A stretch of 64,000 bases of DNA. It comes from Echinometra lucunter. Its lineage: Eukaryota; Echinodermata; Echinoidea; Camarodonta; Echinometridae. Below the pieces are notes generated by a model that was not told the origin of the DNA, did no database searches, and saw only the letters and a program-made list of their open reading frames with translations. Of this stretch, positions 10,901 through 24,278 are shown one piece after another (position 1 is the first letter of the stretch; each line of letters opens with the position of its first letter). The position numbers were made by a program, and so were the translations under genes. The DNA lies in NCBI GenBank assembly GCA_029962745.1, contig CM057158.1, positions 4,310,938 through 4,374,937 of the forward strand, in the 5' to 3' direction.

Positions 10901-13900
10901 TCAGGGGATTCGGGATTGCAAAAAACTTCTCTTTGGAACAGAACTGGTGTCATTTGTACACCCAAAGGCTAGACATATCGGCATTTTGCATAGAGAATGT
11001 GCATAGAATAAGTGCGCATGCGCAGTGCTAATGCATCGCCTACGTCACATGACCATCAACCATGTTTGGGTTTCGGTGGGAAATTCAATTATTTGGAGTA
11101 AAAAAGCCAACACTTAATTGGTATTTAAAAATCACAGAAATCACTTTGATAAATGAAAGTAGCATTATCTTTTAGCGTGAATTTTAAGCTTTATAGTGTA
11201 ATTTTAATGAAATCGTCTGGACTTCTCCTTTAAAGGTAATTCTACCTGATACAGTATTGAGTCTGACTCTTTCCTATCCCACAAACATAACAGACTGTTT
11301 AGAAATTATAATCTTTAATAGAAAGCCTCTTTTCTGGAAATCAACTTTTTGCCAAATGTCCTTGGATAAAGGCTTGAACTGCTGAATACTTCTTGATGAA
11401 CTAATGTTAAGCCAGAAGAAATATTTCAGTCCCATTCCTTTCATTCATATGCATTCTCAACTACATTTGGAGTCTGTTGTCTTGATGATATGTATATTCT
11501 TCTTGGATCTCTACACATTCATTTCAACTGAATCAAATGAACTACTATATAAAAATAACTTCAAAATTTCTTAAAATGCTAGGCTGCTCAACCCAAGAAG
11601 GTGACTAAGAACTTGAAAAGAAAGAGGGAAGGGGAGGATTTTTCTCAAGATTTTGAGTTCAGCAATTCTCTCTCTGATGATGATGATCCATGGTCAGCAG
11701 ACCTTGTTTCCCAAGCTTCTTCACAGAGGACATCGACATCTTTGGAACAGAAGATAGCCAAGATAAGAAGAGAAAGGAAGAAGGTGAGCTCATCCCCCAA
11801 TTTATAGGCCAAGTAGTGAGGTTTGATAACAAGCATTTTTTAATGCATTACTGTTACAACTGGGCCATAATCTTTTGTTTATGAGAATATAGTTTGGTAG
11901 AGTTAAACTTTTTAAGTTAGCAATGATTATCACACTATTTAAAAGAAACAGAATGAATAAAGGACCAGGGAGACCCAGAAACAAGTTATTGTAGTCAGAC
12001 CAAGCCATTGATTAATGCATTATAAGCATAGGTAGAGGCTTATTTACACATACAATGTCTTAGTTCTGTTATGCTCTGTTTTATGTGCTCTTCCAACTCA
12101 TCACAATAGTTTGAAGTAGGTTATAATGAAAATGTTGAAAAATAAAGTATTTATCCATCGTAACTGTGATTTGAATTGTTAATTAACAAATAATGATATA
12201 CCTGTTCACATTTCCTCACTAAGATTTGTTATGTGGATTATTCTTTGTTTTCAGAGAGCAGGTGAGGTAACTTTCTCTTGATCTGTTCAACCCCATCACA
12301 TAACATAACATCCCTGGTAAACCAAGTACTTTAACAGTGATGGTGGGTTTTTTGGGTTTTTTTCTTGATATACCTTTGCATCTGATAGAAAGAAGCTGCG
12401 GAAAGGGACAAAAACAAAGAGAACCACACAGAGGAGGAGGTAGCAGAGGATGTAGATGAAGATGGAAAGGAAGGCATTAATGAAGAGGAAGAAAATGAGG
12501 ATGATAATGATGAGGCGGAGGAAGATGATGATGTCCAGGGTTTTGATGACTTTGCCAAGTGGGACAAGGTCAAGGTCAAACCAAACAGTGAGAAGAGACT
12601 AAAAAGGAAGAAAGGTATGCATAAACACTTTAAAGGAAAAAGAAATGCTCATTTTATGCTATTTGCACATGATAGTACTGAAGTAGTGAATTTCATGCTG
12701 TGCTGCATTATTTCCATTAAAATGAAAAATACAGGCAGGTTGTAGTGAGTTCTGTAGGGGAGCTACAATGGGGAAATCACTTTATCTAGTTCTCCCCCAC
12801 CCCTACCCCACACACATACAGATTGTAATACTAGTAAATAATCAGTCCTACAAGAGGAAAAAAAAATAAAGAAAAAAAGTAAGGTTATCACATTTCTGAG
12901 GCTTGATTAGTGAAAAAAATGTCTGGCCATCAAACGAAAGAAAAAAAAAAAAGAGTAAATAAAACAGAAAAAGTTGCATGCTGTGCCCCTCCCTGTGGAT
13001 CCACTGCTGATAATAAATCATGCAGTAGCTGTGTACTCTGAAGATCAGTTGATTTCGTGCATTGTTTGTTTTACAGGTGATGATGGAGAGGAGGCAAATA
13101 AGCCATTCTTTGAAGAGATGAAAGATGATGCCAAGGCTTTGTCTTTCCCTGAAATGAACCTTTCAAGACCACTCCTCAGGGTAAGTTCTCTTCAAAAGAG
13201 TATGATTTCCTTGATCTCATAAGTGCATACATGGTCACTTTTAGTTTGCATGACGAGAGGTGATGGATGTTTGCTTCCTTATTGTCAGTTTTTGGGATAA
13301 GTATGTTGAGGTCAAAGGTCATAGAGATCAATTTCTTGAATTCCTGTTTTAGATTTGTTGATACGATATCTCAAGAAATGTTTGAGTGATGAACCTCAAT
13401 TCTTATGTATCACCAAAGTGATACAAGTCAATTAGATTTTGAGTGGAGTAGAGGTCAGTGTGCATGAAATCACTCATTCTTTATTTTTGTTGGCACTAGA
13501 TTATTTCAACTAGTTTGCATGCAAGACTATGAGGAAAAAAGGTGGTGAGACTTTTAGGCCATTAGGCCAAAGGTCAGATATCAAGAGGTCCATTAACATG
13601 TAATAATAGGTTTTTTATATTCCTGTTATCACCATAATCTCTCTTTGATGTAATGTGAATGGAAGGAATGTTTAACTCCTTGTCTTGGAATATAATGAAT
13701 CCTGAAATGAGTTTATGTGTGTAGTATTGTAATTTTTTTTTTTCATATTTAGTTGTGTATTCATTCATTTTGTATATTTGTAGGCTATCAGTGGTCTCAA
13801 TTTTGAAACACCAACTCCCATCCAATCAGCCACAATACCTGTGGCTCTTCTTGGCAAGGATGTATGTGCATGTGCTGCTACAGGAACAGGTTTGTACAAA

Positions 13901-16900
13901 TGTTGATGGTGATATTGTTGCTTACCTTCTCAGTGCATATTTTTTGAAATATTCTCTGGCAACAGTTGTTCTGGTTCTTTTTTGCTTTTTCAAAACAATT
14001 TTTTAAAACTCTTTCACCCAAAGACACAATACTATACCTAATCCCAATACTACACCTGATATAAAACTCAATTACAGTCTAAGACTTAGCTTCATAAAAA
14101 TAAAGTGCATGTGAACGTTATTTCATCATATGAATAAATAGGTTGCCCTACCGTACCTTTCATCAGATGAAATGGTGGAAAACTGGTACTTGGATCTTGG
14201 ACATACCCATGTATTTTCCTTTCTCTCTGTTTGCTTAGGTAAGACTGCTGCCTTCATGCTTCCAGTGCTCGAGCGTCTGTTATACAAGCCGAAGCAAGCT
14301 CCCGTCACAAGGGTCTTGGTTCTGACTCCTACCAGGGAACTTGGTGTTCAGATATTCAATGTCTCCAGGCAGCTCTGCGAGTTCACAAACATTGAGTGCT
14401 GTCTTGCTGTTGGTAGGTACAGGTTTCCTAAGTTATGTAATATTTTAGTTTTAAAGGTCCTGTTTAAGATTTGAAATGACACATTGTACAAGTTCTTGCA
14501 GCATGATAATTAAACTAAGAAATCAGAAATATTGATATCAAAGAATAAAATAATTTTTGATGAAGGCAGTCTTTGTCAAACAGATTTAGGAAAGACACTA
14601 GTGAGAAGCACTAGACAGGGATATGGGCATTTGGGACAAATCTGTGTCATCAGAATTTGGTCTAGAGCAACAAGCTACTTCTAATCATATTTGAAATAAT
14701 GACAGCTCTTCAAGAGCAGTCCTTTTAATGAGACATTACTACAGTGAAATTATTCCTCTTTGGAATAAGAAGGAATGAGAAAACTCATGAAGTCGTGTGC
14801 ACCTTTCACAGAACTCATTCTTCTTAACCCTTTGACTAATGAATTTTGTAGTCCCCGTAGACCTTGATACAGGGGGCACCCGGTTCTCGGTTTGCAACTA
14901 GTTAATATGTTTAGATGGTAGAAAACAAGTTTAGAGGACAGAAAGCATGTTGACATGGAGAGTATGGTAGCCTCGGGCAAAAATGAAAATGTATGTGTTG
15001 ATCCATCTACATTTGACCCAAATTCATCTCTTTCTCTCAGGAGTTATCTGATATGATTTTATATCTTGTTATAATCTTGTAAAGTAGCTCGAAGGCAATA
15101 GATCTAAGATATCTGCAATCACACATGATTTCATTATTGTATTTTTATTTGCAAATTCATACAAGGCTGCATGTCATTAACTTTAAACCCAGAAAGGTAC
15201 ATCAATGGATCTACTTGGGATATTCACAATGTTATATCTCTTTTATGTTACTTCTTATTGGAATTATATCACATTCATGTATTAATGTATTATCATTGTA
15301 AAAGATTTCTTTCAGATTTTGAAGTAGATTTTTTGCAAGCATTGACCTGTTGTTTAATTTCAAGAAGCGGTATATGAAAAGTCATATTGAAAAACAATCT
15401 CTTTTTCTCTTTTTATTATATTTTCACATAATAAATCTATATAATAGATAATTTCAAAGTTGAACTCTTTTACAAGAAATACCCAATGAAATTATGTTTT
15501 GTTAAATCGAAACTTTATCAAACAAAACTTAAGATATATATTTTTCTAGATGTACAATTCCACACATATCTCTACACATGTCTGAAATGGCCTCTATACT
15601 TAATTTTGTCCATTATAGTGTGGCATAGTTGTTATGAAGTTAAGTTAATTATGCAAAATATCTTATGCATAGTAGCAATGAAAAAAATAAAGAATCAGTA
15701 AAATTTGCATTGTATTTTATTAAGTTAAGTGTACCCAGTATCTTTTTGGAGTTGCCACATTTCTCCTTTCTTTTCTTTTTCAATCTGATAGGTGGACTGG
15801 ACATCAAACTTCAAGAGGCTGCTCTTCGTAAGGGTCCAGATATTGTCATAGCAACTCCTGGTCGTCTGATTGATCATCTACACAATGCACCAACCTTCAG
15901 TCTAAGTAGTGTGGAGGTTCTCATTCTTGATGAAGCAGATAGGTAGGATTTTGTAATCTTTTTCTTTGATCAGGGCCCTGTTGCATAAAACTTACCATTG
16001 ATGGTAACTTTGCCATCGATGGTAACTTCCATGGAAACCTTGAATTTAATTGGCTGTTGAGCAATGTTACCATGGTAGCTACCATTAATGGTAGTTTTAT
16101 GCAACGGGGCCCAGAAAAGATATAAAAAATAACTATAATACAAAGATTTGAGATTGAATTTTGCAGTGTAAACAGGTAATGGTCCAAGCATTTGTTCCAC
16201 AAATTAAGATTACTTAAGATGATTATATTGTTAGTGTCAGTATCAAAATTTTAATATGATGATGATAATGGTATGTTTTATTGAAAATACTGCATCATAG
16301 CCCAAGGGCTTGATTGAATAACATTTTTGTATGAAGTTAAATCAAATACAAGAAATTAAGAATTCAACGTAATCAATATTTGCAACTATAAAGGAAGAAT
16401 GCTATACCTAAGGGAAATCAAGTAGAAAGGGAGACAAATACTATAAAACAGTATAGTTACAATATCATTGGGTATGTATAGCTAATAACTGATGTTATTT
16501 CTGTATATGTTTTAACCAGGATGTTAGATGAGTTCTTTGAAGAGCAGATGAAGGAGATTATCAAGATGTGTTCAGTAGCTAGACAGACCATGCTCTTTTC
16601 AGCCACCATGACAGATCAGGTAAATGCATAGAAAATTACTTCTCTACATAATAAAGTATCATTTGTCACTGGCATTAATTCCGTGCATTGTATTTGGTCA
16701 CTGTGTCGGTTTTTACTGATATGTTGATTTGGATGGTAGCGATATGATACAAGTTGATTTATGTATTTTTTTCTCTGTTTAGGTGAAAGACCTTGCTATG
16801 GTTTCTTTGAAGAATCCAGTAAGAATATTTGTCAATGAGAACACAGATGTTGCATTCAACCTGCAACAAGAGTTCATCCGGATCAGGGAGAACAGAGAGG

Positions 16901-19900
16901 GTGACAGAGAAGCAATAGTAGCAGGTGGGTTTAATAGATTGGTGTTTTCCACATTTACAGTAATAATGCCTTGGATTGTGTATATTTCAGTAGAGGTCTT
17001 TAAGCCTTGGTGAAAGTTTCTTGCTATTCATGATGATTGCAAACTGCAAAATAAAATTAATAAGTAAAAGAGGAAGGGTACGACCTGGACAATTGAATAT
17101 GATGTCAATACCTTCATCTCCTCATACATTCATCTTCAGTTATCAAGTCCCTCTGATAGGGGTTTTAGAGTCATACTTGCAAGAAGGTAAAATATTCACA
17201 CATGGAATTAATCAGTTGAGCAATTGTTATGCCTCCACCACTGAGGTGCTAGAGGCATAATGTTTTGAGGTTGTCCATCTCACATCTGAGTGTTCATCCC
17301 TCTTTTTCTTTCTGCCGTAACTGAAAACCACAAAACAGATTTGAACTGATTTTTTTATTTCATGCAGCTTTGTGTTGCCGAAACTTCCATGATCACTGTA
17401 TGGTGTTTGTTCAGACGAAGAAGCAGGCTCATCGTCTTCACATCATTCTTGGTCTTCTGGGAATCAAGGTTGGAGAGCTTCATGGAGACTTGTCACAGGC
17501 AAAGGTAAGATGGACGTTTACTTACAACTCACAGTAAAAGGAATATAACTCAATGCTGTATTCCAAACCAACATATATGCACAATGCTTTAGCTTACAGA
17601 TGCTTGTTTGCCATTTCTTATGGGAGAAACAAAATTTAAACTCTGTTTTTATGAGACTTGTGTCCTTAGCATCTTCTACGTATTCAGGTATCAGCAATCC
17701 TCTTGTAGTACAACATTCTTTACAAGGGCCACCCATCTCTACTGCTCATTATCTCTGTTTAAAAAATATATGTTGTGGAATTTGTCTACAAAAGCTATCC
17801 ATCTGCTGTGTCCACTGTTCATTTTTCCCTTAGGTAGCCTTTATAGATCATGTTTCAGAGCTTTTTGATTGACCTATTGAAGCCTTCAGCTGTGTTATAC
17901 TTGTTTGTGTACCTGACCATTCCTAATGCCTCAATGACTTTTGTTTGTCCTCCAGAGAATGGAGATGTTAAGGATGTTCAAGGAGGATCAGGTGGATATC
18001 TTGGTAGCAACTGATCTGGCAGCTCGTGGTCTTGATATAGAAGGAGTGAAGACGGTAAGTGTTTGTCAGAACCTTTTCTAATCACTGCCAAAATGTTGAA
18101 TGCTCATTGGCGAAATCATTTAAATTCTGTACTCAGTTGCTTTCCTGGATGATAATATTTCGGACTGCTCTGGAATTTCATGTTGTAAAGTAAAGTTCAA
18201 ATATGGAACACCCTGAGAGACAATAATGTGAGATGATGATATCTATTTCTTTATTGATTAATTTATTTATTCTCCAATATTTTTACAGAGTGGCCTGATC
18301 AGCTTTAAAACAAAACAAACAAAAACAAAATGAAATAGCATAACAAAATAAATTTTTTTAAAATGCTATAGAGTCACTAAACTTGTCTTTGGAATATCAT
18401 TGATCTGTTATCGCTTTTTTTTTTGGGGGGGGGGATTTGTATTTGTATTAATCTTTACACATTTCATCAATTTTGCCATGCCCTATTATGAAAGATATCA
18501 AGCTCATAATAATCCATTATTTTTTGTTCTGTGTGTGTTTATGTATACACAGGTCATTAATTTCACCATGCCCAATTCTGAGAAGCATTATGTGCACAGA
18601 GTTGGAAGGACAGCTAGGGCTGGTCGCAGTGGAAGGTAAATTACATTCATTCTTAACCTATTGACTACTTATTTCTTTCATTCCCATAGGTCTAGTACAG
18701 GGACCACCTGTTTCCATAAGGCAATGGGTTAAGTCAGAAATATTAGTATTGTATTTAGCTTTGGACATTGATAAAATCCTAAGCAAGTTTTGGTATTCAG
18801 GTTATTTTCTCCTTGATCTGAGAAAAGTAGTTAGCATACTAAACCCAGTTGTTTTGAAATCCTTGGCCAGCAATTGTATCTCCAATCTCCAAATCTCCAA
18901 CCTCCAAATCTCCAAATTTTATTGTCCGAGAAAGGAAATCCTTTTTGCCCAATTGATCGTGGGCCCGGCAGCCACTGAGCAGCGCCAGATCGACGTTGCT
19001 CTATCCTTTTCATGTCTTGAACGCCAAAGAAGGTAGCAGCAACTCCCATTTTTAACGTCTTTTGGTATGACGCGGCCGGGGTTTCGAACCCGCGACCTCC
19101 CGATTGGGAGGCGGACGCTCTACCTACTGAGCCAACACACCAGTCAAACCAACACACCAGATGCACATAAGTTGTGGCTTCAAAAGAGGATGCTGTTCCA
19201 TTGAATACTCAACTATTAATGAACCTGGCGCTTGGATATGCCTCTGCGGTATATTTATTCAGGCTTTGATTATTTACAGTCCCATCATTTCTTACTGTGA
19301 TTTCATCCTATGAATGTAGGTCAGTCAGTCTTGCTGGTGAGAAGGAGAGAAAGATGCTGAAAGAACTTGTGAAGAGAGCCAAGAATCCTGTCAAGAGCAG
19401 GATAATACCTCAAGGTTAGTTCATTCTCTTTTTTGTTGTTGTTGTTGCAAACTCAGTACTACATGTATTTTGTTTTGTTTGTAGGGACGATCAGAATATT
19501 TACAAAGAAATATCAATATTATTTTTGTAACTTTTCCAAGAGAACGTATGGAATCTTACTGGCACCTGATTGACAGTTTTTAATTTGGCTAAGTGTATTG
19601 TTTGGTTTGTGAACTAGCCATTCAGTCAATTTGCAATTTAGGTGGCTTGCAAGTATTCATTAGTATTATATTTACATTATCTTCCACCAAGGCGTGGTTG
19701 CCAAATACCGGGACAAGATCGCATCTCTGGAGGAGGACATTGAGGAGGTGCTGAGGCTGGAGAAAGAGGAGAAGGAGATGAGAACCACAGAGCTTCAGCT
19801 CCACAAAGCTACAGCAATGCTGAACCACCAGGAAGAAATCCTGAGTAGACCTAAGAGATCCTGGTTCCAGACTCACAGAGAGAGGATGCAAGAGAAGGGT

Positions 19901-20171
19901 AAATAATAAGTTGGAAATTACCCTACGTTATAAAATGATCAATAAATGTCAAGGTGAAGTTTTTTTTTTCATAGCCATAGCTATGTGATATTTTTTCAAC
20001 CTATCCATCTATTCTCAGTCACACCAAGACATAGAATGCAAGAGAACGGCAGTTAAAACATTGTAGTATGATGTAAAATAAACATATGTAAGGACAATGC
20101 ACTTTGCTTGGACTAATGGTTTGTCCTTTAACCCTAAAAGAGCTGGGTCTTTTGGACCCATCTCATGGCAG

Positions 20172-20203
<32 letters not shown>

Positions 20204-22728
20204 TAAGATCTCAACCTTCGACCGCGCTTTCGCACCGAAAATTGGCAGGCACGTCACGGTCACCCACGACGTTATCTACAAAACTGTATAGTTGATTTCT
20301 CCGAAAAATATTATTGATTAATTATGCTCATTTATGCATAAAATCAGAATTTTGCTCTAATTGATTTCATAAAGCCAAAAAAGTGCAAATTTTTTGTCTT
20401 GACACTCTTTGTAAGATTCTGATCAAACGTATTTTTAAAAATTTCGGTATCACAATTTTTTATGTTTTTATTGGTTTTTAAAAATTTCTTACATATTTCT
20501 TTGTTTTTCGACTTTTTGTTTCTCATTGTTTTTTCAATGAAATTTGTCAGCGACACTTACGATCATAAACAGCATGAAATTAATTGATTTTTATCAGTTA
20601 AAGCAAAAATCTTTGGTCTGACATGCAAGTGCGAAATGTCGCGTAACTTTGGAACCACCAACTTGGTCTCAGAAGATGTGCAAAAAATCAAAAGAAAAAA
20701 GTCATGAAACGGCGTGTCAACTGCTTTGTGCGTGAAACATTGAATGGGGGGCTGATCCTGCCCCCCCCCCCCCCCCCCCCCCGCGGGCCTTTTAGGGTTA
20801 ACATATTGTTATTTATTAAGGAAATGTAGTCATTCATTACATTTACTCACTTCAAAGAAATCCTTTTATTTAATTAGTTCATTAACTATGGATATTGTGT
20901 TCTCTCTCTCTCTCTCTATCTTTCTTTTTCTCCTCTCCACCCCCCCCCCCCCCATGCTTTTCTCTCATTCATTCTGGTCAGCATCCCTAAGGTTAGATGC
21001 AGGTACCAAGCCAGTCAAGGGAGAGAAGAAAAAGAAGAATAAGAAAAAGGAGATGACGGTGAGTATTACATTCTTGTCCTGTAAAAGAGTGAAAATCATA
21101 TGTGATAGTTAATTATGAGTTATACCCTTCTGTTCAGCAGACTGACTTTATGTTTGTTATACCTTTTCAAGAAATATATTTCTAGTAATCTTAAAGGGAA
21201 ACTAGAGTTCTGGGGAAGGTGACAAATGTTTTATGAGCTTTCTCATTCTTTTTATGTCAATTAGGAAGAATATCTTAGTAAAAAGTTACCCTAAAAAGGA
21301 TTGCCTTTCGAACACCCTCATATTGGCTGAAAATATCGGACCGAACATTCACACCAGATTTGTGTGTGGTCCCATGTACTTATTTCAATGTGCAGTGCAA
21401 ATATTTTATGTGGAAACTGAGTAAATTTCTTGTTAAGGCAGTAATTCCCAAATCTCACTCTAGACGTCTGTGTTCATTTACAACTAATCTAACTCCTCCA
21501 GTTGCTTTGGAATAGTTTCTCATTATAATCGTTTTTATCTTCAAAATGCAAGCTATCTTTTAAATCACACGTACACAACTTGTTAAACCCCTTTGCTATT
21601 CTTTCTCAATGTAGGCTGAAGACCGAGTGAATTATGACCTGATGAAAACTCAACAGTTTGCTGCTCGGGTAGCTAAGCGAGCCAGGAAAGCGAAGAAAAT
21701 CACTGCATTTGCTAATGATGAACCACAGTACAGGATAGGTAAAGTATTCCATTTATCTCATTGAGTAATATATATATTCCTGTAGCATTCATGTACTTAT
21801 ACAGTCCTTAACTTCTATTATTACCTTGTGGGGGATGGGGAATGTAATGTAGCAAGTATGTGTATTTGCCATGTTCTTTAAATACTCTTGCCCATTGGGC
21901 TAAACAGGTTGAAACTTAATTTCAGAAAACGGAAGTAATGTTAGTGGTGTCAAGACAGCATGCACTTTGATGCCTGGTCTAGGTGTATTCCGTAAGTCAG
22001 ATTCACTGTGAAGTTTCAAGTCATTCCATTTAATCTGATTGGAGTATGCTGATAAAAATGTGAAGAACCTTAACTTAGAGCTTACCTGCATCTTCCAAAC
22101 TGCGTAATTTTCAATAAGAGTATAGGTTGTGTAGTTGAAAAGTTTGACCCATTAATGAAATCTCTTTGCAAAAAAAAAAAAATCTTTATTAGAGAACACA
22201 ATTCTTTTCAAGCATCATTTCCTTTGAAAGAAGACATTTTGAGTACCATTTAAACTTGACATACAAACAACAATCTCATTACATTGTCTTTTTGTTTGAC
22301 AGCTCCACTAAGCAAGAAACAGAAGAAGAACCAGTCACGGCCAAAGACATCATTTGAGAAGGAATTGACCAGCACCAGTCGGTCTTCCATCAAACAATTT
22401 AGGAGCAAGTAAGTATGTCTGTAGTTGGCAATGAGCATGTGATCTTGAAGGGATGTCATTGGGTCAGTTTATTCGTAGTAAGATGAGCTTGTAACACTTC
22501 GTAAAATCACATTCAGAAAGTGAGGGTCTTAAATGATATTGAAATGTAAATGGAAGCATATAGATAAAGTCATATTGATTTTGTAATTGCAAATGCTCTA
22601 ACTTTTTGTTTTCCATTTTTTAATCCCTCTGCAGAGCCAATGAAGCAAAGAAGATGAAGGAAAGAGGAAAACAAAACTCAAAAGGAAAGGGTAAAGGGAA
22701 GCAACAATTCAAAGGCAAGAGGAGGTGA
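7945..22728 (+). CDS. DDX27: DDX27, DEAD-box RNA helicase (complete, 18 coding exons, 770 aa)
   Basis: Exons: 7945-8031, 11583-11783, 12389-12614, 13077-13180, 13784-13889, 14239-14412, 15792-15942, 16520-16619, 16783-16924, 17368-17504, 17956-18054, 18553-18635, 19320-19414, 19692-19898, 20982-21058, 21615-21738, 22303-22408, 22635-22728. All boundaries are GT-AG and the frame stays open to TGA. The acidic N-terminus (1-170) carries the family signature [10 protein letters not shown]. The helicase core shows the Q motif (FETPTPIQ, 213-220), motif I AATGTGKT (237-244, split by intron 5), PTRELG, TPGR, DEAD (346-349), SAT (377-379) and [11 protein letters not shown] (524-534). The C-terminus is Lys/Arg-rich with the conserved RSWFQT. 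In the family this nucleolar ATPase helps process 3' ends of 47S/32S pre-rRNA with the PeBoW complex. Human DDX27 is about 796 aa. The ATG at 7945 fits the conserved start of the GLIGTIG block; human has extra residues before it, so an upstream start cannot be excluded. Confidence 0.97.
8356..9923. mobile_element. 1.57-kb DNA transposon in DDX27 intron 1
   Basis: The left end CATACTTGCCAAC (8356-8368) is exactly mirrored by GTTGGCAAGTATG (9911-9923). The flanks share CAATGC immediately outside both ends (8350-8355 and 9924-9929), a 6-bp target duplication. The interior encodes one short zinc-finger frame (8834-9034) and near the right end has GC-rich palindromes such as GGGGGCGTTGCCCCC. The zinc finger suggests hAT, but the 6-bp duplication is short for that group, so the superfamily is open. 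Confidence 0.85.
8834..9034 (+). CDS. BED-type zinc-finger fragment of a transposon protein (66 aa)
   Basis: From the ATG at 8834 the frame runs to TAA at 9032-9034. It contains [10 protein letters not shown] (Cys-x2-Cys) and later RRHAEKKKH (His-x5-His), with a hydrophobic [10 protein letters not shown] lead-in. That layout is typical of BED/TTF zinc fingers at the N-terminus of hAT-type transposases and of ZMYM/ZBED-like proteins derived from them. No DDE catalytic domain or dimerisation region follows within the element. It is either a remnant of a longer transposase or a first exon. The sequence CAT|GTAATTT at its end could serve as a weak donor, but no second exon was found. Confidence 0.6.
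   Translation: MSGKRLQKFKEEYKQQFPFIKPSTKGVEFAFCMCCRQDIKISSGGANDITYIIRRHAEKKKHIDNM
10541..11233. mobile_element. Element with TTAAAGGAGAAGTC inverted ends in DDX27 intron 1
   Basis: The left end TTAAAGGAGAAGTC at 10541 is mirrored by GACTTCTCCTTTAA ending at 11233. Further in, GGCGATTTC pairs with the complement of GACGATTTC. No coding frame. The end sequence resembles that of the fold-back element at 53994-54546 (TTAAAGG.AAAGTCCACC), suggesting one superfamily. Confidence 0.75.
14824..14905. mobile_element. 82-bp TTAA-flanked MITE, copy 1
   Basis: TTAACCCTTTGACTA at 14824 and CTAGTTAA ending at 14905 bound a short segment containing GTAGTCCCCGTAGACC and GGGGGCACCCGGTT. A related copy lies at 18653-18732. 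TTAA at both edges with a CCC terminus fits a piggyBac-type target duplication; the class is inferred. Confidence 0.6.
15971..16114. mobile_element. Hairpin MITE with GGGCCC ends in DDX27 intron 7
   Basis: GGGCCCTGTTGCATAAAACT at the left pairs with AGTTTTATGCAACGGGGCCC at the right. The arms continue inward through repeated TACCATTGATGGTA-like blocks. About 140 bp, near-palindromic, no coding capacity, no clear target duplication. Confidence 0.85.
18653..18732. mobile_element. 80-bp TTAA-flanked MITE, copy 2
   Basis: TTAACCTATTGACTACTTAT at the left edge and GGCAATGGGTTAA at the right edge. The core has AGTACAGGGACCACCTG, related to the core of 14824-14905. It lies just after the donor of DDX27 exon 12. 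Confidence 0.6.
18876..19143 (-). mobile_element. tRNA-derived SINE in DDX27 intron 12
   Basis: On the minus strand 19143 to about 19063 is a tRNA-like head. It has a box A-like TGGCTCAGTAGG and a perfect RNA polymerase III box B, GGTTCGAAACC, the latter at 19090-19080. The anticodon arm would be CCTCCCAATCGGGAGG, which gives a 4- or 6-base loop rather than 7, so it is not a working tRNA. A unique body follows, then a tail of repeated TTGGAGAT/TTGGAGGT units at 18876-18917. CCAACACACCAG occurs at 19132-19143 and again at 19150-19161. Confidence 0.8.
20128..20801. mobile_element. TTAA-flanked piggyBac-like element with subterminal G tracts, copy 1
   Basis: TTAACCCTAAAAG (20128-20140) is mirrored by CTTTTAGGGTTAA (20789-20801). 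TTAA at both edges and a terminus starting CCC match piggyBac-type insertion. About 40 bp inside the left end lies a run of 30 G (20171-20200), and just inside the right end a run of 22 C (20761-20782). No transposase frame. A second copy in opposite orientation lies at 29746-30514. Confidence 0.8.
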
Positions 22729-23104
22729 TAGAAGAACAATGATGCCATCTTGATCTTCTAACTACAACTTGAACTTAATCATGAACTCCTACAACAACTG
22801 TAGTTTTCACTTTTTATGGACTATAGTGTACGACAGAAAATGTCAACTTTGAACTGATTTGGATACTTCTTCCCAGTGACAAACTATTGCATTCACCTGT
22901 AATGGATATTGTGATTTAGTAGCCATAAGACAGTATGTATAAAATTTGCCTATATTGGATTTTGCTATATCAGGTATGGCTTGACAAGTTGCTAGCAGAA
23001 ATGCTTGAATGTTGAATACCTCTCTGAACTTCAATATTTTGTCAGTCTCTCCCCCCGCCCCCTTCTCTCTTTTTTTTTTTTTTTTTTTTTTTGATAAGGA
23101 TACA

Positions 23105-23266
23105 TACAGTGGAAACTCAGTATGGAGAGATCTGATAAAAGAAGGTAATATTCCAGTTTCAGCTCTTTATATTCTATTGTTTTTTAACCTGATATAAAGG
23201 GATTCCTGCTTTAACAAGGTATTTTTGATGACCCAAAGGTCCTCATCATACCGAGTTTCCACTGTA
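23105..23266. mobile_element. pogo/Tigger-like MITE downstream of DDX27
   Basis: TACAGTGGAAACTCAGTATG at 23105 is mirrored by CATACCGAGTTTCCACTGTA ending at 23266, one mismatch in 20. TA at both edges matches a Tc1/mariner-type target duplication. CAGTGGAAACTC resembles the CAGT.GAACCTCG ends of Tigger elements. Confidence 0.85.
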
Positions 23267-24278
23267 TCTAATATTTATACATTTCCATAAATTAATAATT
23301 TTATTGGATTTTTTCAAACATGTGATCTGAGTATTGTAGGATGGTTTTGAAATCAAGAATTTACCCCTGCTGTATAACACAGTATGTATAACACAGTATT
23401 TATTTGCATTTTGCAAGGATTCCAGTGATTTTATGATCGTTGAGCTCCCTGATGATATTTTTCACATCATACCTTGATGCAAATACACTGAAAATGTTTT
23501 GCCATGATCATCTTGAGTCCACAACGTGCATGTATCATTCAAAATTTTAAACCTTCCTAAGTAGAGCAACCAGAATGTTGTCATCGAAGATCTTGAAATG
23601 ATAATATGTCAGATACAAATTTATTAAGATGGTGATTCTCATTATTGCCTGAAATCAGATTAATTTTTAGATACTGTATGAGAGAGCACCTAGTGATAAT
23701 GATTACATATATGTAAAGATGTGATTATTAAAAACTCTGATATCACAAAACATCTAATATGTCCATTCCTTTGTTAAAGCCATTTTTGTATAATTGATTC
23801 TGATTGTTTTAATATTTATAGACTGATCCGGCTTATCTTTGAGGGCAGCAGATAATCAGCCAAAACTGCAGTGTGCCCATAGTGTTAGTGCAGTGCATTT
23901 CTGAGGTGTGCCGCAACTGTATGTAGTGCGCAAAGATTATGAAGCATGCGCTTTATGATCTTTGGTAGTGTGTGCAGTGGAGAAATTCATTCCCAACCAG
24001 AGTTACATACGCACTATGATACGCACTACAGTAGCTTGGGGACACCGCAGTAATGGCGCAGTCCACAAATCGCTTCTCGGATCGGTGTATAGATAGCATA
24101 TTCCACTTGTATATCTTACTAAAACATTATATAGGGTAATATTTGTCCCAGATATCAAAAGAGAAATTTTCTTTAAATTGTGTTTCAATCTTGAGAAAGC
24201 AGATTTGTATTTCATTATTGATATGCCTGTCAATAATTCAGATCCATGTCATTTTCAAGCTAATCCTCCTGCATGAAA

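Noticed and set aside
12255..12261. Possible 7-bp micro-exon in DDX27 intron 2 (TTTTCAG|AGAGCAG|GTGAGG)
   Set aside because: The flanking exons join in phase 0 without it, and 7 bp would break the frame.
19063..19143. Functional tRNA gene on the minus strand
   Set aside because: The head has good A and B boxes, but the anticodon loop is the wrong size and a SINE body and tail follow.
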